NCBI GenBank assembly: GCA_032158295.1
Contig: CM063249.1
Coordinates: forward strand, 19,160,270 to 19,224,269
Length of the DNA stretch: 64,000 nt
Direction of reading: 5' to 3'
Source of the DNA: Pycnopodia helianthoides
Lineage: Eukaryota; Echinodermata; Asteroidea; Forcipulatida; Asteriidae
Position numbers and translations under genes: made by a program. This document shows, piece by piece, positions 1-12,710 of this stretch (position 1 is its first letter; each line of letters begins with the position of its first letter). Under the pieces are notes generated by a model that saw only the letters and a list, made by a program, of their open reading frames with translations, was not told where the DNA came from and did not search any database.

Positions 1-269
1 TTTGGGGGGCATGGGGGCCCAAACTCAGCAAGAGATACAGAAAAGGGGTCTGTGTGGCCAGAGTTAAATTTGACCCTGTTAGAAAATATCAGAAACAGCA
101 ATAAATAGGAATGAATCGCAATTGTGTGAAAACAGATGGGAGAGACTTGAAAAAGGGTGGAGCTTGGAGTGACAAACAAAATGACTAAATACAATGACAT
201 GATGGTGGCAAATCATCCTATACCTGCCATTACTTCACACTTTACAGACAAAATGAACTGACTGAAGTC

Positions 270-385
270 ATCAACTTCACAGATGCAATTGCCTCAATGC
301 TCCTGACCGTTGCCTCTGTGCCCCTAAATATGCTCCCACCAAAACTGAAATTTCCCTTATAGAGGTGCCCTTTACTCAAGGCAAA
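270..385. repeat. Fragment of the dispersed CAGGCCTGGAATT element
   Basis: This stretch resembles the GGTGCCC / TTGCCTC / TTTGCC-rich core of the element seen complete at 8303-8450 and lies beyond the 3' end of the THAP gene. The rest of 1-740 shows no recognisable gene. A minus-strand AATAAA (plus-strand tttatt at about 720-725) just past the THAP stop codon could be its poly(A) signal. Confidence 0.4.
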
Positions 386-740
386 ACTGCTTTGCCTTAC
401 AGCAACAAAGTGTATTCAAATTCCAACCAACTCTGTTTGACCAAAGACATTGTCCTGCAAAACCTCAGTTCACATATGTACATAATCAAAAGGCCTAGTT
501 CTGTCTCTCAATTTGACAGTGTAGACAAAAAATGAGATAAAGAGATACAAAGATCCATTGTACATGTCCCCAAAAACAGTCGTCGGTATCTCATACTTCA
601 CAGCCAAAAAGCTATCTCATACATTTCTTAGAACCATGAAGACCTCAACCTTGCAACCATCTGTCCAAAAAATCCTACCCCAACAAATAATACAAAGTGG
701 TCCCAAGGTGACAAGATGTTTATTTCTCAAGAAAATATCT

Positions 741-3242
741 TCATGAAACAGTCACTGACACTTTAACATTGCCTTCATCAAGAGGGCTCGCTGTGCCTCT
801 GCAAAAACTCTTCTCTGTGGCTTTGGACTTTTCATCAACATCAATCATCTGGACATCATCTTCTTGAGATTTTCCCGTCGTCTTGGCAGCAAATTCTTTT
901 TTAATCCCATCACTGCCATTATCATCTTCATCCTCGATCATTTCAACATCGTCATCATCTTCAACTTTGCTCTTCTTTGCACTTGATTCACTGGTGCCCT
1001 GACTCTCGCGCTTTGCGTCATCTTTTCTTCTCTCCTCTGTTGAGTTGTCTTCACATTTCTGGCCATTACTGGCAGCAGAAACAGTTTCTTGACTTGCACT
1101 TTGAAGACCTTCCGATGTCTGTTGAGAAAAGACAAAGAAGAATTTTTGTTGACAATAATTGTCAAGACTGCATGGAAATAATTAACTTCCATACTATCAA
1201 AGTTGCATGCATCCCAATGTATAGTAAGTAGCTTTCTTCATAATTTACTAGCGTTTGAACAAAAAAGAAATTCAACTACTAAGAACTTTCAGTGTGTTTT
1301 ACGGTTTTTATAATAAATAAAATTCTCAGATAATTTTACATTTAAACTGCACTTGCTGGGGAAGAATATCAAGGCTTTGTAATTGATTTTTATTTTCAGT
1401 AACTCCTCAGGTTATGTACACTTTGTAAGACTAACACTTTGACAAAATAGAGGACTACAAAACTGAGGGAAATACTGTTGATAAAAGTAGCCAACATTTT
1501 TAAGGCCTTACAGAAAATGTTTTTTTAAGATTCACCCCCCAAAAATACTTATAAATAAATTGTTTTGCTTGTCAGTATCAATGAACATTGATATGATATT
1601 CGAAGTAACCCAGCCACCCCCCCCCCAAATCAACCTGAATGCTTGCTAGTACTAGTTTGTTCAGTACATGTATGTTTGGTTCGAAATTTGTATCCCTGAA
1701 CCACCACCCCCCCCCCCCCCCCCAATTCCCTTCACACTATTTGTTTAACTGTGAAAATCAACTTTGGATGGACCCTAACTAATGTTGAGAACAATGATAA
1801 AACAGCTGACCTTGTCAGGATTGAGGATTTTCACATTGAGTCCAGCCAGTAGACTGCTCTTCATACCTGTATCAACCCTTAGGCCTGCCAATAACTGAAC
1901 AAATAAAATAATACAAATTACGATACAATCCAAAATACTTTTTAACTGTGGTTTTTAAACAGAGAAAACAACAAAGGTGTTTTGGCGTACATGTAATATG
2001 TGAAAAAAGGGGGACCATAAAGTTTTGGTCTATGCTTTCAAACTTAATTGACAGTTAAAATTATTGATAAAAAATGATGTATGCACATGTACCATCAAAA
2101 CATACACCAAGTCTTTGGGCAACACTTAACTTTCAAAAACACAAACAATTAATGCTTTATATTTGTGTACTTATACTACATTATCTTAAAAGGTGTAGGC
2201 CTAATAAACAAAAACAAAACAAAAAATTACACACACAAAAGTGAGGGATTTATAAACTCTATGTTAACAGTTAAAAAGCAAAAATTTACACAAAGAATCC
2301 GAGTAGAAACAAATCTGTATCAATTTTAAGACTTTGATTCTACAAGTGTTTTACTAACTCTATAACTTTAACAGTAACACTTATAGGAATGATAACAAAT
2401 ATAAATCATACAAATGATAATTATAAAGAAGAAAATCTTTCAATTAAAACTAAATGCAAGACTTTTGATCGTACCGGTGTTTTATTCATGGGTTCTGACT
2501 TTGTGCGACTTCCAGAGGCACCACTCATATATGGGAAGTAGACAGGAGCTCGGAATTTCAATCCTGTAATACAAACAAATACAATTAAAACACTAAAAAA
2601 AAATTTTTGGGTGGCAACTTGCTAAAACCTTTTTCAAGTATTTTATTACCTTCTTCCATCCAAGTTTCCCAAAAGATTTTAAATGAAGATTCAGACGAGA
2701 AGAACAGTTTCAAACATATAATTGCAAATATTTAGCTTTAAAAAACATAAATTATAATATAGTTTTCTGGAATTAAAAAATCAACTAGACTTTGAAATTT
2801 GCCGATTATTATGAATTGACTTAGAAAATGTTCCTTTGATTTCTAAAATCCCTTAATTTGGGTGAACTGCAATTTGGTAAATGAGTGAAATAAAGACATT
2901 AAATTGTTGTTGATGTTTACAAAAATAAAAATTAAAAGGAAATAGGAACATTTTGGTGCTGATAAATGGAAAATTTAACTGGTTCATACGCGTACCTGGC
3001 TGGCGTGTTCTTGGTTTCCATCGCTCTTCCTCTTTAAAATGACAGCTACACACCCGACTCCATGTGGTGGGGGTCCAGGCATTGGCCCCACCCTCCCTCT
3101 GTGATTTTCCAATACGCTCACACCACAGTTCATACCACTGTTTCCAATCTGGTCCATCATTCTCATTTGGGAAGTTGTATAAACTGCACAACTCTCTACC
3201 ATTCTTGTGATTACAACCCGGAACGCAGCAACTAAGTCCCAT
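741..3242 (-). CDS. THAP-type zinc-finger protein, four exons
   Basis: Coding exons on the minus strand are 2996-3242, 2475-2563, 1811-1894 and 741-1118, each with GT-AG borders and consistent phases (1, 0, 0), giving about 265 residues. Residues 1-80 form a THAP DNA-binding domain: C2CH ligands can be read as C6, C10, C65 and H68, with Trp at 33, 36 and 40, the family CSxHF signature at 65-69, and an AVPTIF-like segment (APVYFPY) shortly after the first exon junction. Exon 3 carries two LLAGL motifs. Exon 4 is a low-complexity, Glu/Asp/Ser/Lys-rich tail with two hydrophobic patches set in acidic runs (VEMIEDED and VQMIDVDE), which resemble SUMO-interacting motifs. THAP proteins are usually nuclear, zinc-dependent, sequence-specific DNA binders. 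The particular orthologue is not recognised, so no symbol is given. The domain call is secure; the junctions are inferred from phase and splice sites. Confidence 0.85.
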
Positions 3243-6200
3243 TGTTCAGCTCGAGTGCTCAGCCCAAATCCCTAGGTCCAACTGGGAAAAAAATCTTGCA
3301 ATCCTTCCTGATAAATCACACACCAACTCTGGCCAGAAAAAGGCCAACCAAACTGACCATTAGAAAACAAACAGAGATGTGGTCAAAATTCCCCAATGCA
3401 GTTCCAACCAAAATGGCAGGAATTAACCAGTTGTGGAATCAAGATTGAAGATACACCAGTGTAGACTGCATTGATTTGCAATGGCTAGCCGCGATGACAA
3501 AGAACTAGCCGTGTCTCAACATACCTACGACCTTCGACCTTTACAATAGGGCGGCAATGAATCATGGGAATATTATTCATATTAAAATGTGTGGTTGGAA
3601 TTTGTACACTTATCAATTAATTACACAGCAAACGACAGCCACACACACACATGTAACATTTCGACGGTCACAGTTGGGTTGTACAAACAGCTAAAAATAA
3701 CACAAACATACAATGACAGCAGCATAAATTACGAAAGGTCAACCCATTCTTACCCTTTTGTACAAACTTCGCCGTAGAGACATCCATTTTCTGGTTAGCA
3801 AGATGCAAAAAAAACGGGCGTGAAACGTTAGGTCTGCGGTCAAATTCAGAAACCCTGAACGCAAATTTTACCTGCTCTCACTGGTCCCTTCACTCATGAC
3901 GTCATAGTTTATATAAATTAACATAAGTCTTTTGCACCAAACACGCATACCAGTGAAAGTATTCGCAGGCGGCAGGCAGGATGGATGAATGAATCTCAAA
4001 ACTTGTCTTTGGAAGTGCACAAATTTACACAGAAAGAACAATTCATGAAAGTGTATGGAAGATATTGCAGATGCTATTGAGTTTCCCTTTGATCTTTTAA
4101 CGAGAAGCATTATGCTTTAATGATATTGACATTATTTACACAGCTCGGAATGACCCCTAGCAAGATACTGCAGATTTTGCGATTGCTCCTCCGAGGAGTC
4201 TGAGTTTGGAGGTCGGAAGAAGACAACAGGTGTATTGCCTGGCACTCGTCTTGCCGACATTGACAACTCACCACACCGTACACCCACTACAACTTTATAT
4301 AAGTCAAGTTAAGAAACCACTCGTTATAAATGATTAAATATCGTTAAAAGTGCAACACCTAACCAAAGAAAAAAGCTATTTTCAGGGTTGTTTGTTGTTG
4401 ATGTTGTTTTGTTTTATTTTTGGGGAGACCTGTCAGAGAAAGTGTTTAGTTGTTGTCGTTGTTGTTGTTTTGATTTGTTCTGGGTTTTTTTTAAGGGGAT
4501 TGTTTTTTGGTTTGTTTGTTTGTTGTTGGTCTTCTCTTTTTGTGTGTGTGTGTGTGGGGGGGGGGGGGTTGAGGGGAGGGTATTGGAAGGAGACCAATAC
4601 CATCATCGTCATCTAGACTTGAACTGAAATTCACTTTACTTATGTTTCAAAGCCATTGGGTAGAGGGTATAAGTGAAATGTACAAGCCCCTCTGACTGCT
4701 GCCCAAGCCCCACCCTTTCACTCTTCAAAATGAACAGGGGGAGATGCTACTATTGTTCTCGGTAAAAAGCCACAAAATAAAAACAACAAAAAGCGAAAAT
4801 TAGGTTTGACTTCTTTTTATTACTTTTATCACATGCAGTGCACTACACATTAAACTGTATCGCTTAATATGACCATGTTATTACATCCTTCAGGAATAAC
4901 CACTGTCCAGGATAGGGAAACTATTTTTGGTTTGAAATTGTTCCACAAGTGAGGTTAAAAAAGAAGGTTTTCAGAAATCTTAAACTCTTCAAAATGAATT
5001 TTAAGATCTCCCACTGGATTTATTTTGACAAACTCTTTTGGCAAAAACATAACTCTCATATTCTGGACCCCCCCCCCAATTATTTAAAGAACTACTTGTA
5101 ATAACCCTTTAAAAAATAAACAATAATTTGTGGAACAACACAAACAAATTCATGGTTAAATTAATACCTACATAAAACAAAACACTCATATATATTAATT
5201 ATTTACAACTAAAATGTTAAGTTATCTAATATTAATTGGTGGGTGACTTTTTATTATTTGGGGGTTCGTTAAACACATTTTAGATTAACATGTGTTCTTT
5301 TCTTTAAAAAAACAAACAAAACAAGTTTTTATATATTTACCACAGAGTCTGAGTTGCTGTCATATTTGAAGGACGGAAACATTGAATAAAAACGAACACA
5401 GTTCAAATAAATGTAACTTTGCACTCGTATTTCAAAAGGATAAAACATTACTTAAACTGAGTTCAAAACTACCTTGAACTACTCTATTAACAAAAACTCA
5501 GTGGAGTTATACAAAGAAACTGCAATAGTAATTTAACATCTTTGTAATTTGAAAAATTAATTACAGTACCAGGAGATGATTAATGAAATTTTCTGAGTTT
5601 TCTAAACTCTTTTTTAACTAATTTCTTTTTTACTCAGTCTATATTTTGAGCCTCAGTTGGCAAATCAATCAATAAATCAAGTAGAAAACGGACGTCCAGA
5701 CAAAAATGCAGTCACTTTGCCAACCAAAAAATGATAATTATCCCTTTAAGCACACAAATTAGCACTAAACGGTTTGTTGTTTTAATACTATTGAATACAG
5801 TGGGGTACCGTGCTGGGCGCACTAGTCTTTCATGAACTAGTGCAGAATGTATTAGTGGTCAGCAAGTTGCAAACTGGCTTCCATACTCACCCCCTGAAAG
5901 GAAATCCCAAGTGTCAAATTGGCTCCATATACACCCTCCCAAAGAAAATGCTATTGTTTTGCCCAATGTGAGATTCCAAATACTACACCTTCTTCATTGA
6001 TGTAATTAATAATTGTGTACATAAAATACATCTGAATCCTGAGTGAGCACCAGTACTTCTTGTCTTTTACATCTGGGTGCCCTTTAAAATCTGTAAGTAG
6101 AAAATTTACATATACCCTCACAGAAGTACCCTTTACTTACGGAAACTGCCTTGCCCTTACAAGTATGAAGTACTGGCCTGCTTTTATACACAGCAGCTTG

Positions 6201-6628
6201 TGGTGTTTTTGCTAGCAATCCCATACCTGATACTTCACAAATGTAATAGAGGCAATTGCCTCTGTTGCCCCTGTCATTGCCTTGGTGCCCATTTAATGTT
6301 CCTACATAAATTTACAATTTCCCCATATCAAGGAGGGAATGCCTTGGTGCCCTTGCCCTTTCAAAAATGAGGCATCAGGCCTGCTTCCATGTGCAACAAA
6401 GGTCAAAGGATTCAAACCTTCCTTTAAAAACCATAACAGTCCCAAATCCTATTCAGGAAGTTCTCTGACTATGTAGGATATGGTACTGCAGGCCCATGTT
6501 ATAATTGCCTATTGTGGCAATTCTATCCAAATTCAAACTCAATGCTGTTGAGTTACCATAGAGTGGATGTTATTGTAGGATTCACGAGGGTGTAGCCAGG
6601 ATACTATGTGTATTAGGGTTGTAAGTCA
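3243..6628. other. Intergenic DNA between the THAP and AIP genes
   Basis: AT-rich DNA with T/G-rich simple sequence at 4385-4580 and short poly-C and poly-A runs. No open frame here has family resemblance or splice-site support. The first few hundred bases act as the 5' flank of the THAP gene. A degenerate copy of the GGTGCCC-rich dispersed element lies around 6230-6380. Confidence 0.5.
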
Positions 6629-6753
6629 GGGCCCAATTTCGAAGAGCTGCTTAAGCAGAAAATATTGCTTTTTGGTTACCTTATTCTGGTAAGCACTATG
6701 TGTTGTGCTTAGCTAATTTTTGTGCTTAATAAGCAGCTAATGAAATTGGGCCC
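6629..6753. mobile_element. MITE, GGGCCCAATTTC family
   Basis: A 125-bp inverted-repeat element that begins GGGCCCAATTTCGAAGAGCT and ends with the reverse complement (AGCTAATGAAATTGGGCCC). The interior carries the family phrases GCTTAAGCAGAAAATATTGC and CTTATTCTGGTAAGCA. It has no coding capacity and is thus non-autonomous. Copies occur at 36548-36752, 38387-38987 (interrupted) and 59740-59932, with diverged relatives near 7324-7497, 38120-38285 and 45798-45900. Confidence 0.75.
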
Positions 6754-7933
6754 AGAGGTTTGATATTGGCAATACTGTATTGTTTATATTGCACTTATAA
6801 AAATTAATCACGTTTTCAGACACAGTCTGTAGTTATGTCCAAATATAAGGAATATCAAGAAGTTGATACTAACATTTGAAGACAAAATTGTTCTGTAGTA
6901 ACCAAGAATAATCAAATCATATCTTTTTACAGGTAACTATTAGACTTGTAAAAAGAAAAGTCCATTGAATGGAAACTTTGAATTTCAAATCTATACATTT
7001 GCGTCAAGCGCCTGCTATCTAGGTCTTATTTCCATGGTCAGTACCATTCACTAGACAAAAAAGGGCCAGCCTGTCTAAACTGCAGCCTTAATTTTGTTTT
7101 TTTTTACATTGATTTGAATTGAAGAAAAATAGAACAGATGCACTATGGCAAAGGTGTACATGCATAATAGATTAAGAAAAGGAAAGATCTCATCACAACA
7201 ATCTCATAAATGCCCAACTGAAAATTCAGACATTCTTGCAAGTTTCAACGTAAGTCTCATACATTCACAGAGAATTTAGAATATCAGAAGCTCCAAGTAA
7301 TACAATTTATCTGCCTGGTTAACTGGGCTCAATTGTATAAGGCCGTTAACCACAGAAAGCTTCTTAGCACAGAAAAATCTTGCTTAGCAAACAGGTTAAC
7401 GCTGAAAATTGTATGTAATGTATATTACTTGTCACTGGTACCCTGCTTATTTTTGCTTAGCAAATTAGTTTGTTGAGCAAGTTTTTCTCTCACAACCCGG
7501 ACTAGTGAATCCGACTTTTGATTTGTTGCAAGAAAATTATGTTTTTGTAAATTTAGTAGTAGTTTTTCGTGTTTTTTAAGTAAGTACTTCATTCTGAACT
7601 TGTGGTTTCCTGCACTAGAAGATTTTTAAAGTGAAATTCAAGGTTATTAGTTCCAAAATCCTTCACATATTTACTTTAACTTGTAAAACATTTTTTACCG
7701 GCCCGACGGACAACAAACGAAAGTGTTTAAAACTTGCCTATCACTTTTTACACTCACATTTGGCGAGCCAGCGACCTCTTACATGTAGGTCAAACTCTGC
7801 TTACAGCTATTTGAAATTGGCTCCTGGTGTCATGCAGTATGTTTAGAGCTATTTACCGACACTGTAGTCTTGGATAGGTTAAACAACATGTTTTTGCTGC
7901 AACATTGATGTTACATGATGTTAAATAATGTGT

Positions 7934-10900
7934 TCATTCGCTGTATCGTTCAAAGACAGCTTTCATCTGAACCTTGTCCTCCTCATCCTTCTGCTTCTCT
8001 GCCTCGTCCAGAAGGCGGAGCTCCTTGCGGATGGCACCCCCAAGAGAAGCATCTAGTTCAAGAGCCAGTTTGAAGTCCTTCCTAGCATTGCTGAAGTCCC
8101 AACAGGCGGCATAGGCCTTAGCTCGTCTGTACAAGGCTTTCACACTACCTGTGAATAACAAGGAGTAGGTAACATGACTGGTTTATACTACAATAAAGTT
8201 TTATCTAATGTTTTGAGCAGAGCTTGAAACCTGACAAATTATCTCTGTTAAGGCACTCCTGTTCATAAGAAAGACTCTGAACCATAATTGCTTTATTCTT
8301 TCCAGGCCTGGAATTACACGGAGGCCACGGAGGCCATGACCTCTGTTGCCCCTGGTCTTGGCCTTGGTGCCCCTCAAAAAGTTTTCCAATGGAAGTGTCC
8401 TTTGCAAAATGAAATGGCCTTGCCCTGTCAAAGATAAAATTCCAGGCCTGCTTTCGAAGGGACAGGAAACCACAGGTCCTGTGTGTTGTGTAACACATGT
8501 TAAAGAAACCAGTACACTTATTATAGCTCCATGCACACGCCATAAAATAATGAGCATTTTAAGGCAACCGTAGATAAAGGAAAAGACGTATGTACAAAAA
8601 ATCTATCACTCTTCAGATGCTTTCTTCTTGAAAGGGCAAGAGCACCAAGGCATTTTTTCCTTTGTAAAGGGGCACCTCTATGAGGAAATTGCAAATTTCT
8701 ATTGAAACGTTTCAAGGGGCACCAAGGCAATGACCAGGGGCAACGGAGGCAATTGCTTCCGTTGCCTCTGTGAAGCATCAAAACATCAAATCCATCCATG
8801 TTTAGTGCAGTGACAGCGGGTACAAACCTCATCACTGGCCGCAGCATTCGTGAACGGACACCAACCTCAGAAATCTGAGAAACGATTCATGCATGAATTG
8901 TTTCTCAAGTTCAAATGTTTTTTTATTGATTTCCAATCAACGGCGGCATTTCAGATGAAATGATTTCGCAGAGTGCCTACTACCATTACCATCTTTATAA
9001 CAAGTAAGTTTTCAAATAGAATCTACACAACTTTTTTTTTGGGGGGGGGGGTCATTACCAAACGATGACTCTACCTTTAACAAAATTTTCTCCTGCGCCG
9101 ATGGATGAGACTCTGATTTTTAACCCCTTTCAAAACATCAAAAAGCCACAGATTCAAAACTTCAGAATCATTCCTCACTGACACTCCTCATTTTCGACAC
9201 AGATTACACAAATGCTTTACTGTCATCTCATATCACGTCATTATTCAGCACAGTTGTTGTATGCTCAATAACCTGGTAGTATTCCTGCATCATCAGTTTA
9301 CACTGTGCAAAGTTCAAGAGAAACGGTATCCTCAGGGTGTCCATTTCTAACCATTCCTTGCTGTTGGGTTGCTCATGGAGCAAGAGATTCTCCAAACATC
9401 CAAGCGCCTCGGCGTACTTCTCTGCCGCCATCTTGTACTCCTTGCTGTTGTACAAACGATTCCCCTCCTCACGCAGCACCGGGAGGGCATCTTTCTTCTC
9501 CATGTCGTTCATCGCCCATGCTTCTTTCTTAAACTCGCCCTCCTCCTCAACAGTGACGACTTCGAAGGTGAACCTCAGCGGCTCTGGGTTCTTCAAGAAG
9601 GCATCGAGATCTGGGTAGCCAAGGCCGACCTTATTCATCTGTGCCATGCCGCAGCAGTGGCCGCCATCTGAGTTGCCAACAGTCCCCTTAGCGATGTCAC
9701 GCAGCTTTTGCATGACAGGTGCAAAGGTGTTGAGATGCTAAACAGGGATAAACAAAAGTGGATATGTAATCACACTTTCATATTTTTGTTTTTTTCATGT
9801 AATACTACATGTAGCCCTTAAGAGTAAAACCTTGCCAAATTCCTTCGCTATCCTCTTTGCCAAAGTAAAGGATTCAGAAGGACTGAGGGCAGGAGGCCCA
9901 AAGAGCAATTGCTTATCACTGTGTCAGGCGTTCCAATCTTATCTAAGTCCAAACATGCTGGGTGTGAAGTGAAATAGCAGAAAAGAGTGAGCAAAGAGAG
10001 TAAGGCTTAACTTCTTGGATAAACTATTGAATTTGGAAACATCTGTTTTTCAATCTGTTGCTCATAACACACGACACCCCAAAAACATGTACCCCATGAT
10101 TGTGGCTGTGCACATGTGCATGTCTAACTCCACCAAAATCAAACAACTGTCAATAATGTGAATATGAATGGTAGAACAAAAAGACTGTAATAGTGTGTGC
10201 TGCGGGATGCATTTACCCCACCAGCCCAATACATTTGGCTGGCTAAAGATTAAAGCATTTCTCATACAAAATTTATTGAGATAAAGGGCCTCTAGAGGGC
10301 AACAGGGCAAAGGCACACCTTTTAAGAACATTTCCCAGGTCTGGAATTACACGGAGGCCATGGAGGCATCCGTTGCCCTGGTCTTGGCCTTGGCCTTGTC
10401 ATATACAAGGTTGTGATCCCTGGTTATCTGGCAGTTTAAGCTTAAAGTGGTTTCTGACTGGCACCCCGAACAGAAGTATTGACCAAAACAAAAAGATAAA
10501 AAACATTAGGGCTAGATTGCTCAGTTGGTACAGCGCCTGAACATTAGTCTGGAGGTCGCAGGTTCTAATCTCATTCTAGTCAATTTTTCTATGTTCACCC
10601 CAAAATTGAGTTAACATTTTCCAGTCAGTTTCCCTTGTGGTTTGTTACTTTTCAGTTAGCTTTCAAATAGAAGCTACCAATCCCTCCCCCCCAAGTAATT
10701 AGAAATCCTGTGCTTTGTTTTGAACTTGTGCTTCTTCTATCTCTTTATAAAGACAATGAGGTAACATACTGTTGGAGCAACAGTGAACTCAGAAATCTCC
10801 CCCTCCCTCATCGTCTTCAGACATTTCTCCCAGACATCTAGCTTGAATTGCTTCCCAGTCAGGAGCTCCATGGGTTTCTTCTGGATTCGACTGTCGTCCA

Positions 10901-11745
10901 GAACTGTTCCATCCTCGTCGCATTTTGACACTTTGTAGTAGAAGAATATCTGGAAATAAACAAAGATAATTGAGTGGCTGTAAACAAGTCAGGTCGAGTG
11001 ATTGTGACAAACCTTGTTCCTTTGTTTTCAATGTCAAATACTAAGAGAACTTTGGGTTAAGTGAACTTTGGGGGGGACAATTTTTGCAAACGAAACACGA
11101 GTGCTCTCGTTTGACAGGTCATGACCCGTCCTTGATTGTTTGAGCATAGGGCCAAGAAATGCAATGTCAGGCATGTATTCTGACATTGCATTTAATAACA
11201 CTACTAGGTCAGGTTTTACAAAAAATCACGCAACTCGCATGCAAATGCTTGTCATGCTTGTTCAGTTATCTAATTTATACTCCCGGCCTAGAATCCACTA
11301 GCACTAGCAGTAGCAGTAGCAGTAGCACACAGCGCCACAGTACAGCCAGTACACCTGATGTATAAATCTGTCTCGAGTCTTTGAGTTGAGTCGAGACAAG
11401 TCATAGATTGAACATTTTCACATGCTCACAGTTTACAGTACATTACAAAAAATACACGAAATTACTTACAACAATATTCATTACAATTTATACATTCCCC
11501 AAACAAACAAAGAAAATTAGGCCATGATACAAATTTTTTACCATCCACCAAAAAACAATATTTAATTCGTGAATAACTCCAAGAGTCCAACCTCCAACTC
11601 CAATGTGTACATTCGTTTATACCCACTAGTTATTACTTAACCATACCTTTGTTCCATCTCTAAAATCAGACAAATTTCCTTTCCCTGGGTGAATGATATT
11701 TTTCAGAATATCGGGTCCAAGTTCTACACCAAGTGCTCTCTCCAT
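7934..11745 (-). CDS. AIP: AH receptor-interacting protein-like FKBP/TPR co-chaperone
   Basis: Minus-strand coding exons are 11647-11745, 10770-10949, 9221 (or 9237)-9737 and 7934-8148. Exon 1 gives 33 residues and exon 2 gives 60 residues with the family core [20 protein letters not shown] and MREGEISEF. Exon 3 has the HCCGMAQM signature, then [11 protein letters not shown] and [10 protein letters not shown] of the TPR repeats. Exon 4 has [16 protein letters not shown] and QKDEEDK near the C-terminus. The total is about 336 codons against 330 residues in human AIP. Family members are cytosolic co-chaperones with an N-terminal PPIase-like domain (about 25-170) and a C-terminal TPR domain that binds HSP90/HSC70 clients. 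AIPL1 is the alternative, but it is a vertebrate paralogue. Oddity: with the strong phase-1 donor at 9220, exon 3 has an in-frame TGA at 9228-9230; the other reading needs one extra base near 9236. Confidence 0.9.
8303..8450. mobile_element. MITE-like element, CAGGCCTGGAATT family (best copy)
   Basis: A 148-bp unit with 13-bp perfect inverted ends (CAGGCCTGGAATT) and a core built on TTGCCCCTGGTCTTGG, CCTTGGTGCCCCTCA and AAATGGCCTTGCCC. It lies just 5' of the last AIP exon, inside the intron. Other copies or fragments are at 270-385, 6230-6380, 8625-8780 (reverse), 10280-10410, 41100-41212 (reverse) and 49585-49740, making this one of the commonest elements of the window. It is non-coding. Confidence 0.65.
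8625..8780. repeat. Reverse copy of the CAGGCCTGGAATT-family element
   Basis: It shares the complement of the core phrases (GGGGCACCAAGGCAATGACC, GGCAACGGAGGCAATTGC) with the 8303-8450 copy but is in opposite orientation and has lost clear ends. It sits in the same AIP intron, about 175 bp from that copy. Confidence 0.5.
10430..10650 (+). mobile_element. tRNA-derived SINE (family A)
   Basis: The head at about 10512-10585 is tRNA-like: an A-box-like TTGCTCAGTTGG and a B-box-like GGTTCTAATCT 37 bases later. The flanking body (TGGCACCCCGAACAG before, GTCAGTTTCCCTTGTGGTTT after) recurs around the copy at 60640-60930. The head has no full cloverleaf and a mutated B box, so it is a SINE rather than a tRNA gene. 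It lies in the AIP intron between exons 2 and 3. Confidence 0.65.
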
Positions 11746-11840
11746 TTTTCTAGAAAAATAAGTTTACAGTAATTTTGTGTAGCGCCCTCAAGAGCTTCGA
11801 GCAGAAAATGTTTAGCCTTGGATTGTTCTGTACTAGACAT

Positions 11841-12002
11841 AGGCCCTTTTCGAATCCACGGCTTCGGCTCCGGATTCGGCTTCAGGCCCAGTTTTCTTGT
11901 CTGAAGCCCTGACCGCAAAGCATGCGTAAGTTAAAATAATTGAGGGAACCTAGCTAGCCTGAGCCGATTTTGGAGCCGAAGCCGTGAATTCGAAAAGGGC
12001 CT
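11841..12002. mobile_element. MITE at the AIP 5' flank
   Basis: The left end AGGCCCTTTTCGAATCCACG and the right end (complement of AGGCCCTTTTCGAATTCACG) match over more than 30 bp, including the GGCTTCGGCTCC stretch. The element is about 160 bp, non-coding, and starts 96 bp upstream of the AIP start codon, so it probably overlies promoter or 5' UTR sequence. It abuts the next element at 12004. Confidence 0.8.
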
Positions 12003-12003
12003 T

Positions 12004-12284
12004 AGAGTTATATATAAGAACTAGAGGGCGCACTAGCCAAGTTACGTGACTCGTTGCGCGGGTGGTGCGGCCATGTTTTAAATACCGACCACTACCATTA
12101 CTTTACTGTACGCAAAACAACAACATGAACACCGAGCGCGTGATGCGTGCATTTACCATACGCACATCGTACACTTCGTACTCAATTTGCCCTCTAAAAA
12201 ATGGCGCCAGTGTCTCCTTGCGGTCCCGGCGCGTTTGTGCACGCAGTATTGCCAGTGCGCCCTCTAGTTCCTATATATAACGCT
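12004..12284. mobile_element. MITE, AGAGTTATATATA family
   Basis: Ends AGAGTTATATATAAGAACTA and, on the other strand, AGCGTTATATATAGGAACTA both continue into GAGGGCGCACT, giving terminal inverted repeats of about 31 bp. The interior contains small open frames without support. It is related in its ends to the larger element at 14387-15095. Confidence 0.75.
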
Positions 12285-12710
12285 ATGGTTGGTACTAGAG
12301 GATTTTCTACCTCCATGGTTAAAGTATGGGAACTTTTGGGGCGGGGATACCCTCTGCCCCATGGGCATTGTATTTTAGAGTTTGTATTATTAGTCACAAA
12401 TTACCACTTAAGATTGAGTTTATCAGACTTATAATGAGACAGTTACTATATAGCTGCTGGGGAAAGCGTTTGCTTGCGTAGTTAGACGGCGAAAACCCAC
12501 AATATTTGGAATGAATGTGTATGGCACAATGGTACCAGGGTTTGCTCATCTGGAGGTTGCTATACAAAAACTTGCCGTGAACCATTTGACATAACAACTG
12601 TATCATTAGGCTGAAGAATTCAAATTTAAGCGGTAACTTGTGACCAAGCAAGTCCTTTTACGGGACATAATTTTCAAATCCAATCGCAAATAATAATAAT
12701 AGTGGCTTCT

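Noticed and set aside
2984..3202. A second minus-strand frame across the THAP exon
   Set aside because: It is an alternative frame of the real exon; the C2CH reading is the coding one.
4350..4627. Val/Phe/Cys/Gly-rich membrane-like open frames
   Set aside because: They are products of T/G-rich simple sequence; no start context, splice sites or domain.
10512..10585. A functional tRNA gene
   Set aside because: The B box is mutated, stems do not pair well, and the flanking body recurs elsewhere, as expected of a SINE.
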